64,000 bases of DNA from CAMEON01 sp045577755 (GTDB lineage: Bacteria > Bacillota > Clostridia > Oscillospirales > CAG-272), in contig JAZNJA010000090.1 of assembly GCA_045577755.1 (NCBI GenBank), positions 3,140-67,139 on the forward strand, written 5' to 3'. The notes under the pieces were generated by a model. The model searched no databases. It had not been told where the DNA came from and was given only the letters and a program-made list of their open reading frames with translations. The position numbers and the translations under genes were made by a program. Position 1 is the stretch's first letter; every line of letters starts with the position of its first letter. This document shows, piece by piece, positions 8,640 to 16,887 of this stretch.

Positions 8640-9226
8640 GAACCTCAACCATCAACCGCAAGACCGCCGAGACCGATATTTCCCTGACCCTGAATCTGGA
8701 CGGGTCGGGTGTATCCACCATTGATTCGGGCTGCGGCTTCCTCGACCATATGCTCACCCTGTTCGCCCGTCACGGCGGCTTCGACCTGACCCTCACCTGC
8801 AAGGGCGACACCTATGTGGACGACCACCACACGGTGGAGGACATCGGTATCTGCCTGGGCAAGGCCCTGACCGAGGCCCTGGGGGACAAGCGGGGCATCA
8901 AGCGCTACGGCGACCGCATCCTCCCCATGGACGAAACCCTCATCCTCTCGGCCGTGGATATCTCGGGCCGCGGCGGGTGCTTCATGGATATGAGCATCCC
9001 CACCGAGAAGGTAGGCACCTTCGACACCCAGCTCTGCGAGGAGTTCTTCATCGCCCTGGCCCAGAACGGCGGGCTGACCCTCCACGTCCGCCAGCTGGCG
9101 GGCCGCAACAGCCACCACATTATCGAGGGCACCTTCAAGTCAGTGGCCAGGAGCCTCGGCGAGGCTGTTTCGATCGACGAAAAGAACGCCGACTCCATCC
9201 CCTCCACGAAAGGACTGCTGGAATGA
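8636..9226 (+). CDS. hisB: Imidazoleglycerol-phosphate dehydratase (HisB, monofunctional)
   Basis: HisB dehydrates imidazole-glycerol phosphate to imidazole-acetol phosphate with two manganese ions. The 196-residue length corresponds to the dehydratase domain only. Metal-binding blocks are clear: SGCGFLDHMLTLFARHGGFD, DDHHTVEDIGICLG, and the second HxxxE-type site RNSHHIIEGTFKSVARSL. The histidinol-phosphatase domain found in enterobacterial HisB is absent, and no histidinol phosphatase gene is seen elsewhere in the window, so that step must be encoded at another locus. Confidence 0.96.
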   Translation: MRTSTINRKTAETDISLTLNLDGSGVSTIDSGCGFLDHMLTLFARHGGFDLTLTCKGDTYVDDHHTVEDIGICLGKALTEALGDKRGIKRYGDRILPMDETLILSAVDISGRGGCFMDMSIPTEKVGTFDTQLCEEFFIALAQNGGLTLHVRQLAGRNSHHIIEGTFKSVARSLGEAVSIDEKNADSIPSTKGLLE

Positions 9227-9837
9227 TCGCTATTATCGACTACGGAGTGGGCAATCTCTTCTCCCTTTGCTCCTCCCTGAAAAGCATCGGCGCCGAGGCG
9301 GTGGTGACCCCCGATCCCGCTGTCATCCGCGCCGCCGACCGCATCATTCTCCCCGGTGTAGGTGCCTTCGCCGACGCCGCCGAAAAGCTCCGCGCCACGG
9401 GGCTGGATCAGGTCCTTCTGGAGGAGGCCGCCAACGGCAAGAAGATCATGGGTATCTGCCTCGGTATGCAGATGCTCTTTGAGGAGAGCCATGAGTACGG
9501 CATTCACAAGGGACTGGGCCTCATCCCCGGGCGGGTGGTCCCCATGGCGGGATACATCCCCGAAGGCCTGAAGATTCCCCACATCGGCTGGAATCCCCTG
9601 ATTCTCAAGGGGGAGAGCAAGCACCCCCTGCTCAAATACGTGAACGAGGGAGACTGCGTGTATTTCGTCCATTCCTATTTCGCTGCCGACTGTCAAGAGT
9701 CGGTGATCGCTACCGCCGAGTACGGTAAGGAGCTGACCGCCGCCGTGGCAAAGAGTAACGTCATGGGTTGCCAGTTCCATCCCGAGAAGAGCGGGGGCGT
9801 CGGGTTGTCTATTCTGAAAGCATTCTGCGAGCTGTAA
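9223..9837 (+). CDS. hisH: Imidazole glycerol phosphate synthase glutaminase subunit (HisH)
   Basis: HisH is the class I glutamine amidotransferase half of IGP synthase and passes ammonia to HisF. The protein starts MIAIIDYGVGNLFSLCSSLK. It carries the nucleophile elbow MGICLGMQMLFEES with the catalytic Cys, and the His-Glu pair in GCQFHPEKSG. The correct start is the ATG at 9223, overlapping the hisB stop in ATGA; the same open frame extends upstream without biological support. The stop codon at 9835-9837 lies at the left end of the MITE-like insertion, so the insertion abuts or includes the gene's end. Confidence 0.95.
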   Translation: MIAIIDYGVGNLFSLCSSLKSIGAEAVVTPDPAVIRAADRIILPGVGAFADAAEKLRATGLDQVLLEEAANGKKIMGICLGMQMLFEESHEYGIHKGLGLIPGRVVPMAGYIPEGLKIPHIGWNPLILKGESKHPLLKYVNEGDCVYFVHSYFAADCQESVIATAEYGKELTAAVAKSNVMGCQFHPEKSGGVGLSILKAFCEL

Positions 9838-10148
9838 ATTGCGGTTTAACGGTCTGTTTATTTGTGCTGACCCTTGGATGTTGCCCTCTCACCCGCCTTC
9901 GGCGGGAGCTGTCTCGCTTCGGCTCGGTCACGACACGGCTCTGACTGCCACCGGCAGTCATTCACTACCGTGTCGCCGCTTCGCTACCCAGAGGGGGAGC
10001 CTTTCGTGCCTCGTTTATGAGTTTCCCTTATCCGACAAGACTTATAGGCTCCCCCTCCGGGGGAGCTCCGCGAAGCGGTGAGAGGGCAAATAACGCACGC
10101 AAACCACGACCGCCCCCATTTCAAACAGTTCGCCAAACCCAAATCTGA
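9835..10148. mobile_element. MITE-like palindromic element, copy 2, inside the his operon
   Basis: The ends (9835-9859 and 10123-10148) match those of the element at 286-461. Nested inside is a different unit bounded by 13-bp perfect inverted repeats, TTGCCCTCTCACC at 9881-9893 and GGTGAGAGGGCAA at 10077-10089, with further inner inverted repeats of the GGCTCCCCCTCCGGGGGAGC type. The interval 9838-10168 contains no gene. Because hisA, hisF and hisIE lie beyond it on the same strand without an obvious new promoter, the element must be read through, or must itself supply transcription. Confidence 0.65.
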
Positions 10149-10168
10149 AAACCAAGGAGGTTCCCATC

Positions 10169-10381
10169 ATGAAGCCCATCAAATCCAAGCGTTTCGTCTG
10201 CACCGAGATCTCCGGCGGTGGCTTTGACGGCACCCAGAGCCGTGTCCTGGTGGACCGCAAGACCGGCGTCAACTACCTGTGGACCGCAAGCGGCTACGCG
10301 GGCGGTCTGACCGTCCTGGTGGACGCCGAGGGCAAGCCCATCGTTACCCCCGTCCCCGCCGATGACGAGGACGAAGACTAA
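10169..10381 (+). CDS. Small DUF6440-like protein within the his operon
   Basis: A 70-residue protein with an SKRFVCTEISGGGFDG start, a RVLVDRKTGVNYLW block, a GYAGGLTVLVDAEGKPIV block and an acidic tail. This resembles the DUF6440 family, small proteins of unknown function common in Firmicutes. An AAGGAGG site lies just upstream (10154-10160). It sits between hisH and hisA, 20 bp from hisA, so it is co-transcribed with the his genes. No catalytic motif is visible and I do not assign a function. Confidence 0.7.
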   Translation: MKPIKSKRFVCTEISGGGFDGTQSRVLVDRKTGVNYLWTASGYAGGLTVLVDAEGKPIVTPVPADDEDED

Positions 10382-10400
10382 ACCAAGAGGTTCCATTCCT

Positions 10401-11117
10401 ATGTATATTTTCCCCGCAATCGATCTGTACGACGGCAAGGCCGTCCGCCTCTTCAAGGGGGACTACCAACAGATGACCGTCTACAGCGAAAACCCCATTG
10501 AGATCGCCCGTGACTTTGAAGCCAAGGGGGCGAGATTCATCCACATGGTGGATCTGGAGGGTGCCCGCGACGGCTCCACCCCCAATCTCTCCACCGTGGC
10601 CGACGTGGCGCAAAATACCTCCCTGTTCGTAGAGATCGGGGGCGGCATCCGCGACATGGAGACGGTTGAGAAGTACCTGTCCGCGGGCGTGTCCCGTGTC
10701 ATTCTGGGCACCGCCGCCGTCAATAACGAGGCATTTCTCCGCGAGGCCGTGGAGAGGTACGGCGACAAGATCGCCGTGGGTGCTGACGTCAAGGACGGCT
10801 ACATCGCCATCAAGGGGTGGCTTGTGCAGTCGGCCTACACCCCGGAGGCCTTCATGGAGAAGATGCAGAGTATCGGTGTCAAGACCGTCATCTGCACCGA
10901 CATCTCCAAGGATGGTGCCATGAAGGGCACCAACCGCGAGCTGTACCGTGAGTTGTCCGCCAAGTTCCACATGGATATCGTGGCCTCGGGGGGCGTCTCC
11001 GACATGGAGGACATCCGCGCCCTGACCGCCATGGACCTCTACGGTGCCATCATCGGCAAGGCCTACTACACGGGCGCCATCGATCTGGCAGAGGCCATCA
11101 AGGAGGCAAGCAAATGA
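10401..11117 (+). CDS. hisA: ProFAR isomerase (HisA)
   Basis: HisA isomerises N-(phosphoribosylformimino)-AICAR ribotide in a beta/alpha barrel. The 238-residue protein begins MYIFPAIDLYDGKAVRLFKG with the N-terminal catalytic Asp. The second acid lies in AVGADVKDGYIAIKGW, and the phosphate-binding loops are FVEIGGGIRDMETV and VASGGVSDMEDIRAL. I use the ATG at 10401 preceded by AAGAGG rather than the longer open frame, because the family starts with exactly this sequence. It overlaps hisF by 4 bp. Confidence 0.95.
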   Translation: MYIFPAIDLYDGKAVRLFKGDYQQMTVYSENPIEIARDFEAKGARFIHMVDLEGARDGSTPNLSTVADVAQNTSLFVEIGGGIRDMETVEKYLSAGVSRVILGTAAVNNEAFLREAVERYGDKIAVGADVKDGYIAIKGWLVQSAYTPEAFMEKMQSIGVKTVICTDISKDGAMKGTNRELYRELSAKFHMDIVASGGVSDMEDIRALTAMDLYGAIIGKAYYTGAIDLAEAIKEASK

Positions 11118-11875
11118 TCACGAAGAGAATCATCCCCTGTCTGGACGTCCGAAACGGACGGGTGGTCAAGGGCGTCAACTTTGAGGGAGTCCGCGACGTG
11201 TCCTCCCCCGTGGAGTTGGGCAAATTCTACTCCGACAGCGGAGCCGACGAGCTGGTGTTCTACGACATCACCGCCTCGGTGGAGGGCCGCGCCCTGTTCA
11301 CCGATATTCTCCGCGAGGTGGCCTCCACCATCTTCATCCCCCTGACCGTGGGCGGCGGCATCAATACCCTGGAGGACTTTGATCGGGTGCTGAAGTGCGG
11401 CGCCGACAAGGTGTCGGTCAACTCGGGCGCCATCCGCAACCCCAACCTGGTCTACGAGGCCGCCCAGCGCTACGGCGACCAGTGCGTAGTCCTCTCCGCC
11501 GATATCAAGCGGGTGAACGGTGAGTTCCGCGTGTTCGCCAAGGGCGGCCGCGAGGACACGGGCATGGAGGCCATTGAGTGGATCAAGCGCTGCGTCGGCA
11601 ACGGCGCGGGCGAGGTGGTGGTGAACTCCATCGACACCGACGGCGTCAAGAAGGGCTTTGATATCGAGATGCTCCGCGCGGTCTGCGACGCGGTGAACGT
11701 CCCCGTCATCGCCTCGGGCGGCGCGGGATGTGTACAGGACTTCATCGACCTGTTCCACAAGGTCCCCGATATCGACGCGGGCCTGGCCGCCTCGGTGTTC
11801 CACTTCGGTGAGATCGCCATTCCCGACCTGAAGCGGACGTTGTCTGCCGAGGGAATCAACATGAGACTGATCTAA
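11114..11875 (+). CDS. hisF: Imidazole glycerol phosphate synthase cyclase subunit (HisF)
   Basis: HisF uses ammonia from HisH to form imidazole-glycerol phosphate and AICAR. The 253-residue barrel begins MITKRIIPCLDVRNGRVVKG, with the first catalytic Asp in CLDV. The second lies in VLSADIKRVNG, and phosphate loops are LTVGGGINTLEDFD and VIASGGAGCVQDF. Length and motif order are normal for the family. Confidence 0.96.
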   Translation: MITKRIIPCLDVRNGRVVKGVNFEGVRDVSSPVELGKFYSDSGADELVFYDITASVEGRALFTDILREVASTIFIPLTVGGGINTLEDFDRVLKCGADKVSVNSGAIRNPNLVYEAAQRYGDQCVVLSADIKRVNGEFRVFAKGGREDTGMEAIEWIKRCVGNGAGEVVVNSIDTDGVKKGFDIEMLRAVCDAVNVPVIASGGAGCVQDFIDLFHKVPDIDAGLAASVFHFGEIAIPDLKRTLSAEGINMRLI

Positions 11876-11887
11876 GGAGCTAAAACT

Positions 11888-12535
11888 ATGCTGAACATTG
11901 ATGAACTGAAATTCGACGAAAAGGGTCTCATCCCCGCCGTGGTGGTGGACTCCATCACCAAAAAGGTGCTGACCGTGGCCTACATGAACCGCGAAAGCCT
12001 CGCCATCTCCATGGAGAAGGGCAAGACCTGCTTCTGGAGCCGCTCCCGTCAGGAGCTGTGGCTCAAGGGGGAGACCAGCGGTAACTACCAGCACATCGTC
12101 TCCATCACCGCCGACTGCGACAACGACGCCCTGGTGGTCGTGGTGGAAAAGGACGGCCCCGCCTGCCATCTGGGTACCGATTCCTGCTTTACCAAGCCCG
12201 TATATCAGAGCGAGGAGCTTCACGAGTTCACTCTCCAGGGTCTGGCCGATCTGCTCCAGGGCCGCATGGAGGAGCGCCCCGAGGGCTCCTACACCACCTA
12301 CCTCTTCGACAAGGGTCTGGACAAGATCCTCAAGAAGGTAGGCGAGGAATGCACCGAGGTCATCATCGGCGCCAAGAACGGCGACAAGAAGGAAACCGTC
12401 TACGAGATCGCAGATCTGGCCTACCACGTCATGGTGCTGATGACCCAGATGGGCATCTCGGTGGAGGACGTCCACCGCGAGCTGGCCTCCCGCCACGTCA
12501 TCGACCACAAGGTCAAGCAGGAGAAGATGGTCTGA
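11888..12535 (+). CDS. hisIE: Bifunctional phosphoribosyl-AMP cyclohydrolase / phosphoribosyl-ATP pyrophosphatase (HisIE)
   Basis: The 215-residue protein joins HisI (about residues 1-110) and HisE (about 120-215). HisI shows VVDSITKKVLTVAYMNRESL, CFWSRSRQELWLKGETSGN and the zinc/magnesium site TADCDNDALVVVV with GPACHLGTDSCF. HisE shows KILKKVGEECTEVIIGAKNG and EIADLAYHVMVLM, the all-alpha NTP pyrophosphatase pattern. It catalyses steps 2 and 3 of the pathway. A clear AAGGAG precedes the start. Confidence 0.95.
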   Translation: MLNIDELKFDEKGLIPAVVVDSITKKVLTVAYMNRESLAISMEKGKTCFWSRSRQELWLKGETSGNYQHIVSITADCDNDALVVVVEKDGPACHLGTDSCFTKPVYQSEELHEFTLQGLADLLQGRMEERPEGSYTTYLFDKGLDKILKKVGEECTEVIIGAKNGDKKETVYEIADLAYHVMVLMTQMGISVEDVHRELASRHVIDHKVKQEKMV

Positions 12536-12562
12536 GCCGTCCTTCCCAAGAAAGGAGTAGAC

Positions 12563-13144
12563 ATGGATCACACCGCAAGCTCCCTCCCCTTCGCCGTGGG
12601 GGATTGGGTCACCCAATACAGCGCGGGATACTGGAAGGTCGTAGCCATCTATGACAAGTACGCCGACGAGGACGATTGGCGGAATCCGCCGACCTACCGT
12701 AAGGGGGATCACATCAGCTACTGGGTGGTCCTCAAAAAAGGCTTTACCCCCAAGATGAAGTGGAGCAACGCCTGCGAGTGCGTGGACGGATACTGGTGCG
12801 CCCCCGTCTCCCCCGAGGAAAAGGCCGCCATTGAGCAAGCCTTCGAGGCCGAGCCCGCCAAGGCGGGGAAATTCGAGGCCGCCACGAGTGAGCCCCGCCC
12901 CGGTATCCAGAACTGCTGGATCACCCTCCCCGAGGAGCGCATTCCCCAACTGAAGGAGGAACTGGCCACCCTGCCCCCTCGGTTCACAGGAGAACAGTTG
13001 GAAGAGGTCCTTGGCCGAGTCCCCGAGCTGGCCGTGGGCGTTCCCCCCTCCACCGTTCTGTTGAATCTGTTGCTCCATCCCTACGAATTGGATGAGAGTC
13101 TGGAGTTCATCTACTGCGGGTATTCGCTGGAACCACTTGATTGA
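12563..13144 (+). CDS. Uncharacterised 193-residue protein, last gene of the his transcript
   Basis: AAAGGAG precedes the ATG at 12563 with suitable spacing, and the codon use matches the neighbours, so the gene is real. I do not recognise the family. The N-terminal half contains GDWVTQYSAGYWKVVAIYDKYAD, a short beta-rich module rich in Trp and Tyr. The C-terminal half has PEERIPQLKEELATLPPRF and ends in a Leu-rich stretch. There is no signal peptide or membrane segment. It lies 27 bp after hisIE and just ahead of the operon terminator. Proximity alone does not make it a histidine gene. Confidence 0.7.
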   Translation: MDHTASSLPFAVGDWVTQYSAGYWKVVAIYDKYADEDDWRNPPTYRKGDHISYWVVLKKGFTPKMKWSNACECVDGYWCAPVSPEEKAAIEQAFEAEPAKAGKFEAATSEPRPGIQNCWITLPEERIPQLKEELATLPPRFTGEQLEEVLGRVPELAVGVPPSTVLLNLLLHPYELDESLEFIYCGYSLEPLD

Positions 13145-13152
13145 CACACCCC

Positions 13153-13182
13153 AAAGGCATCCCGCGCGGATGCCTTTTGTAT
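13153..13182 (+). terminator. Terminator of the his operon
   Basis: A perfect 10-bp stem AAAGGCATCC / GGATGCCTTT (13153-13162 and 13168-13177) with a CGCGC loop is followed by a short T run. Confidence 0.85.
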
Positions 13183-13197
13183 TTTCCACAAATTCTC

Positions 13198-13226
13198 TTG
13201 ACAAATTTTCCCCAATAAGATATAAT
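13198..13226 (+). promoter_or_regulatory. Promoter of the GDPD surface protein gene
   Basis: TTGACA (13198-13203) and TATAAT (13221-13226) are separated by 17 bp and sit 32 bp ahead of the start codon. This is a full consensus sigma-A promoter immediately after the his terminator. Confidence 0.85.
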
Positions 13227-13257
13227 GTATACAATCCAACCAAGAAAGGAACGCACC

Positions 13258-15939
13258 ATGAAAACCAAACGCTTCCTCTCCGCTCTGCTGGCCGCCCTGA
13301 TGCTGGCCGCCACTCTGCTCTCGGGCGTCATCCTCCCCGCCGCCGAGGAGAGCGCTCCCGAAGATGCCGCCCCCGCCACCTACGTCACCGACGGCCTGGT
13401 CTCCCTCTACAAGGGCGAGGGCAACTCCCCCGACGCCACCGTCTGGGAGGACTCGGTGGGTGACAACGATCTTCCCATCGCCAAAGACGACAAGAACTAC
13501 TTCACCGACACAGGTCTCGCCGCCGAGGGCGCCCAGCACTACTTCCCCCGGGCCGTCGTGGATCTGGTCAACGGCAAGGCCTTCACCGTGGAGATCGCCT
13601 TCGGGGACTTCACCTCCATCGGCGGGGACTTCAACACCTTCATGAACTCCGCAAACGATAACTTTGCCCTGTTCCGCCGCAACTCCAACGATAACCTGGA
13701 GTTCAAGTGGGCGGGCAAGCCCGGCACCAGCCGTCCCATGGTGGGCGACGGCCTTGAGCTGATCGACAACGGTGTCATTTCCGTCACCTTTGAGGTGGGC
13801 GGCTCCTGCTGTATCTACGTGGACGGCACCATTGTGGCCAAGGTGTCCTGCGACACCGCCATGGGCGCCGACAACCTCTTCATCGGTCACGCCGCGGCCA
13901 ACAAGAAGTATTCCACCACCTACAAGTCCATCCGCTTCTATGACCGCGCCCTCACCCCCGAGGAGGTGGCCAACAACGCAAAGGTGGACGGCGCTACCGT
14001 CGTCGCCCCCGCCGACAAGCCCAAGAGCAATATCACCGTAGCCCAGCCCCAAACCAACATCGTGGGTGATATCTCCATGATCCGCGAGGTGAACTCAAAG
14101 GCCGAAATGGAGTCCATGATTGCGGCTGAGAATCTTCCCGCCACTGCCCTCTACACCATCAACGAGAAGCTGGAAGCGCTGGACGGCGAGGGCACGGCCT
14201 TTGCCACCGTCGACGAGATCTTTGCCGCCCACGACTGCAAGATCATCTCCGCCTTCCGTGTTTCCGACAAGGCGGCTGCCGATGCCCTTCTGAAGCACCT
14301 CAAGGATATCCGTTTTTACGATTGCTTCGTGGTCTCGAAGGATCCTGCCATCGTGAAGGATTTCCGCACCGTCCTGCCCCAGGTATCGGGTGTCATCGAC
14401 TACACCGAGGTCTACGAAAACGCCCTTGAACTTCCCTGCACGGACATTCGCCGTTCCATGAAGGAAAATAACGGTACCGTCGCCCTCCTTCCCGATGCCG
14501 GGCATGTCAGCCACACCCAGGTACAGTACCTCTACGACCGCCAGGTCAACGTGTGGATCCTGTCCTCGGACGGTCCCGGCGAGCTCATGCAATACCGTAA
14601 CCTGCTCTCGGGCGCCATTGGCGTGGTGTCGGATCAAACCGAGGCCCTTCTGGATATCGCCTGCAACAAGCTCCCGAAAAACACCCTGACCCGCGTTCCC
14701 CTGAATATCGGTCACCGCGGCATTCCCGCCAACGCCCCCGAAAATACCGTGGAAGGGTCCCTGTTCGCCTACGAGCAGGGGGCGACCGTCATTGAGCTGG
14801 ACGTCTACCTCACCACCGATGGCGAGGTAGTGGTCATGCACGATGGCACCACAGGACGCACCTGCAACCAGGATCTGAACGTAGAGGCCTCCACCCTGGC
14901 CCAGCTCAAGGAGCTCTACGTCAATAAGGGCTACGAGAATCACGCCAAGTATAAGAACTGCCGCATTCCCACCCTAAAGGAGTATCTGGAGGCCTTCAAG
15001 GGCAAGGACTGCCAACTCTTTATCGAGATCAAGTCGGGCAAGACCGCTATTGTCAAGGCCGTGAAGGAATGTGTGGACGAGTACGATATGTACGACCAGT
15101 GCTCGGTCATCACTTTCAACGAGCCCATCATGGCCGCCATGCGCCGCGACTACCCCGAGATGAGCGTGGGCGCTCTCTGCGGCGGCTACATGAACGGTCT
15201 GGATCCCGAGGCGGATCTCCGCTCGGCCATGACCTTCATCGGCAAGTACAACGCCACCCTGAACCCCTCCTACGGTGGGTATGAAGCGAATGACCTCCGC
15301 GCCGCCCTCATGCGGGGCATCAGCATCTATCCCTGGACCTTCCGCGGGGATCTGAACACCTACAAGAATCACTTCCTGTGGGGCTACTCGGGTTTGACCG
15401 GAGACAACGCCAACGTATTCAAGCGGCTAGTCAAGAGTATACAGTACCATACCGCCGAGGAGGCCAATCCCATCCTCATAGACGTGACCTACTACAATCA
15501 CACCGTCAAAACCGAGAATCCCTCGGTCGTCATTTCCCTGTCCGGCGACGACAAGATCCGGGAGGAAAACGGCGTGTTCACGGCTCTGGGCGGCTCCGGC
15601 AACCTGCTGATCATTCCCGGTCTGGAAGTCAAGATCGGCGCCGAGACTTACACGCTGTTCGGAGACGTGGTCAGCCTGGAGCCCATGGGCGGCATTCCCG
15701 AGCCCGAAACCGAGACGACTGCGCCCGATACCGAGCCTGTGACTGACGAGCCTACCACCGAGGCACCAACTGCCACCGAAACCACCCCCGATACCGACAA
15801 ACCCGCCGAGGGCGACGGCACCGCCGCCGACTCCGAGACCGAGGCCCCCAAGGGCGGCTGTAAGTCGGCTCTGGGCGGCATGGCACTGTTGCTGGTCGCA
15901 GGCGCGGCTTTGGTGCTGGGGAAGAAGAAGGATCGATGA
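13258..15939 (+). CDS. Secreted LamG / glycerophosphodiester phosphodiesterase protein with C-terminal Cys-TM anchor
   Basis: The 893-residue product has a signal peptide (KTKRFLSALLAALMLAATLL), then a concanavalin-like LamG region (about 40-245) ending with FYDRALTPEEVANNAK. A GDPD domain at about 480-740 shows NIGHRGIPANAPENTVEGS, VIELDVYLTTDGEVVVMHD and RIPTLKEYLEAF, i.e. the catalytic His residues and the Glu-Asp metal ligands. A middle region (about 270-480) resembles a second, degenerate barrel. The tail is a Thr/Glu/Pro linker, EAPKGGCKSA, one hydrophobic helix and KKKDR. It probably hydrolyses glycerophosphodiesters or teichoic-acid-like polymers at the cell surface. The start at 13258 is set by GAAAGGA and the signal peptide. 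Confidence 0.85.
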   Translation: MKTKRFLSALLAALMLAATLLSGVILPAAEESAPEDAAPATYVTDGLVSLYKGEGNSPDATVWEDSVGDNDLPIAKDDKNYFTDTGLAAEGAQHYFPRAVVDLVNGKAFTVEIAFGDFTSIGGDFNTFMNSANDNFALFRRNSNDNLEFKWAGKPGTSRPMVGDGLELIDNGVISVTFEVGGSCCIYVDGTIVAKVSCDTAMGADNLFIGHAAANKKYSTTYKSIRFYDRALTPEEVANNAKVDGATVVAPADKPKSNITVAQPQTNIVGDISMIREVNSKAEMESMIAAENLPATALYTINEKLEALDGEGTAFATVDEIFAAHDCKIISAFRVSDKAAADALLKHLKDIRFYDCFVVSKDPAIVKDFRTVLPQVSGVIDYTEVYENALELPCTDIRRSMKENNGTVALLPDAGHVSHTQVQYLYDRQVNVWILSSDGPGELMQYRNLLSGAIGVVSDQTEALLDIACNKLPKNTLTRVPLNIGHRGIPANAPENTVEGSLFAYEQGATVIELDVYLTTDGEVVVMHDGTTGRTCNQDLNVEASTLAQLKELYVNKGYENHAKYKNCRIPTLKEYLEAFKGKDCQLFIEIKSGKTAIVKAVKECVDEYDMYDQCSVITFNEPIMAAMRRDYPEMSVGALCGGYMNGLDPEADLRSAMTFIGKYNATLNPSYGGYEANDLRAALMRGISIYPWTFRGDLNTYKNHFLWGYSGLTGDNANVFKRLVKSIQYHTAEEANPILIDVTYYNHTVKTENPSVVISLSGDDKIREENGVFTALGGSGNLLIIPGLEVKIGAETYTLFGDVVSLEPMGGIPEPETETTAPDTEPVTDEPTTEAPTATETTPDTDKPAEGDGTAADSETEAPKGGCKSALGGMALLLVAGAALVLGKKKDR

Positions 15940-15973
15940 TTTGATTCCCTGTCACAAAACCGAGTGATCTGTT

Positions 15974-16008
15974 ACTCACGGAGGTCTGTATGTCCTCCGT
16001 GAGTTTTT
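15974..16008 (+). terminator. Terminator after the GDPD gene
   Basis: An 11-bp perfect stem ACTCACGGAGG / CCTCCGTGAGT (15974-15984, 15994-16004) is followed by TTTTT. Confidence 0.9.
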
Positions 16009-16044
16009 GATTCATTTCAATTGGGTAAAATGTACGGTATAGGC

Positions 16045-16073
16045 TTGAAATTTACGCACTCTTGTGCTATAAT
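16045..16073 (+). promoter_or_regulatory. Promoter of the small membrane protein gene
   Basis: TTGAAA (16045-16050) and TATAAT (16068-16073) with a 17-bp spacer, 48 bp upstream of the TTG start. Confidence 0.75.
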
Positions 16074-16121
16074 GAAACAGTAGTATCCATACAATGAAAT
16101 CAAAAACGGAGGGCATTTAAA

Positions 16122-16772
16122 TTGCTGAAAGAATTCTTGCATCCCCGGGATACGGACGATTCCTCGGGTTTCTTCATACATATTCGGGTACAACACAGGC
16201 GGTACAACCTGCGGTCGAGCATCGCCTTCGGTGGCACCGCAATCATGCTCTTGCTTCTTGCTTTTCTCATTGGCTTCTCTTTCGACTCGAATATCGTCTT
16301 AATAGGGTTCATCCCCGTGGCGGACATTACTCTTTCCTGCACAACGTTAGCCTTTTTCGGAATAAGTGCCTGGGGGTGCTGCACGAGTCTGAAGGCTATC
16401 TTCGACGAAACGGAATACCATCAAATGATGCGCGCCATAAAGAAGCTGGGCGACCCCGGAGTCATTGGCAAGGAACTGCAAGCCATATGCCCGAGTCCAT
16501 ATGTATTAAAGGGGGAGCTTCGCTTCAACGAGCGTATCCTGTTTTTCAGCAGTAATGATTTCACCAGGGTAATCGATCCTGTTACCATTCGAAATATTGA
16601 ATCATCGACATCGGTCAACACATACCGTCGCACCGTATCCCACTGTATCACGATCCACTATGAACTGCAATCCAGCAGACTGTTGGATAGAATCTATATT
16701 TCTGTGGATAAGGAGGGGATTCTGCCTTTAATGGAGGAGCTGAACCGCCTGTATCCAACTCATAAAGAATAA
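16122..16772 (+). CDS. Membrane protein of unknown function (two N-terminal helices)
   Basis: This 216-residue protein starts at a TTG codon 8 bases after GGAGGG, which is a convincing start despite the rare codon. Two hydrophobic segments at about 38-60 (GTAIMLLLLAFLIGFSF region) and 66-95 are followed by a soluble domain of about 115 residues containing ELRFNERILFFSS and a final DRIYISVDKEGILPLMEEL. The layout resembles small membrane proteins with a PH-like cytoplasmic domain, but I cannot name a family. It is flanked by its own promoter and terminator, so it is a single-gene unit. Confidence 0.7.
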   Translation: MLKEFLHPRDTDDSSGFFIHIRVQHRRYNLRSSIAFGGTAIMLLLLAFLIGFSFDSNIVLIGFIPVADITLSCTTLAFFGISAWGCCTSLKAIFDETEYHQMMRAIKKLGDPGVIGKELQAICPSPYVLKGELRFNERILFFSSNDFTRVIDPVTIRNIESSTSVNTYRRTVSHCITIHYELQSSRLLDRIYISVDKEGILPLMEELNRLYPTHKE

Positions 16773-16777
16773 TCAGG

Positions 16778-16820
16778 ATTCCCCACGGAGGGTGGTAGAG
16801 CTTTCCGTGGGGAATTTCAT
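16778..16820 (+). terminator. Terminator after the small membrane protein gene
   Basis: A 12-bp perfect stem ATTCCCCACGGA / TCCGTGGGGAAT (16778-16789 and 16804-16815) is followed by a weak T-rich stretch. Confidence 0.75.
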
Positions 16821-16887
16821 AATTCTCCATTTTTTTTGCAACCAATCCCCCCTTCCCCACACTATATGACCGAAAGGAGTGAGGAAC

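Noticed and set aside
8636..9226. Possible bifunctional HisB with phosphatase
   Set aside because: The protein is only 196 residues and begins directly with the dehydratase domain.
16122..16180. Whether the membrane protein starts at a later ATG
   Set aside because: GGAGGG lies exactly 8 bases before the TTG at 16122 and no ATG downstream has a comparable site.
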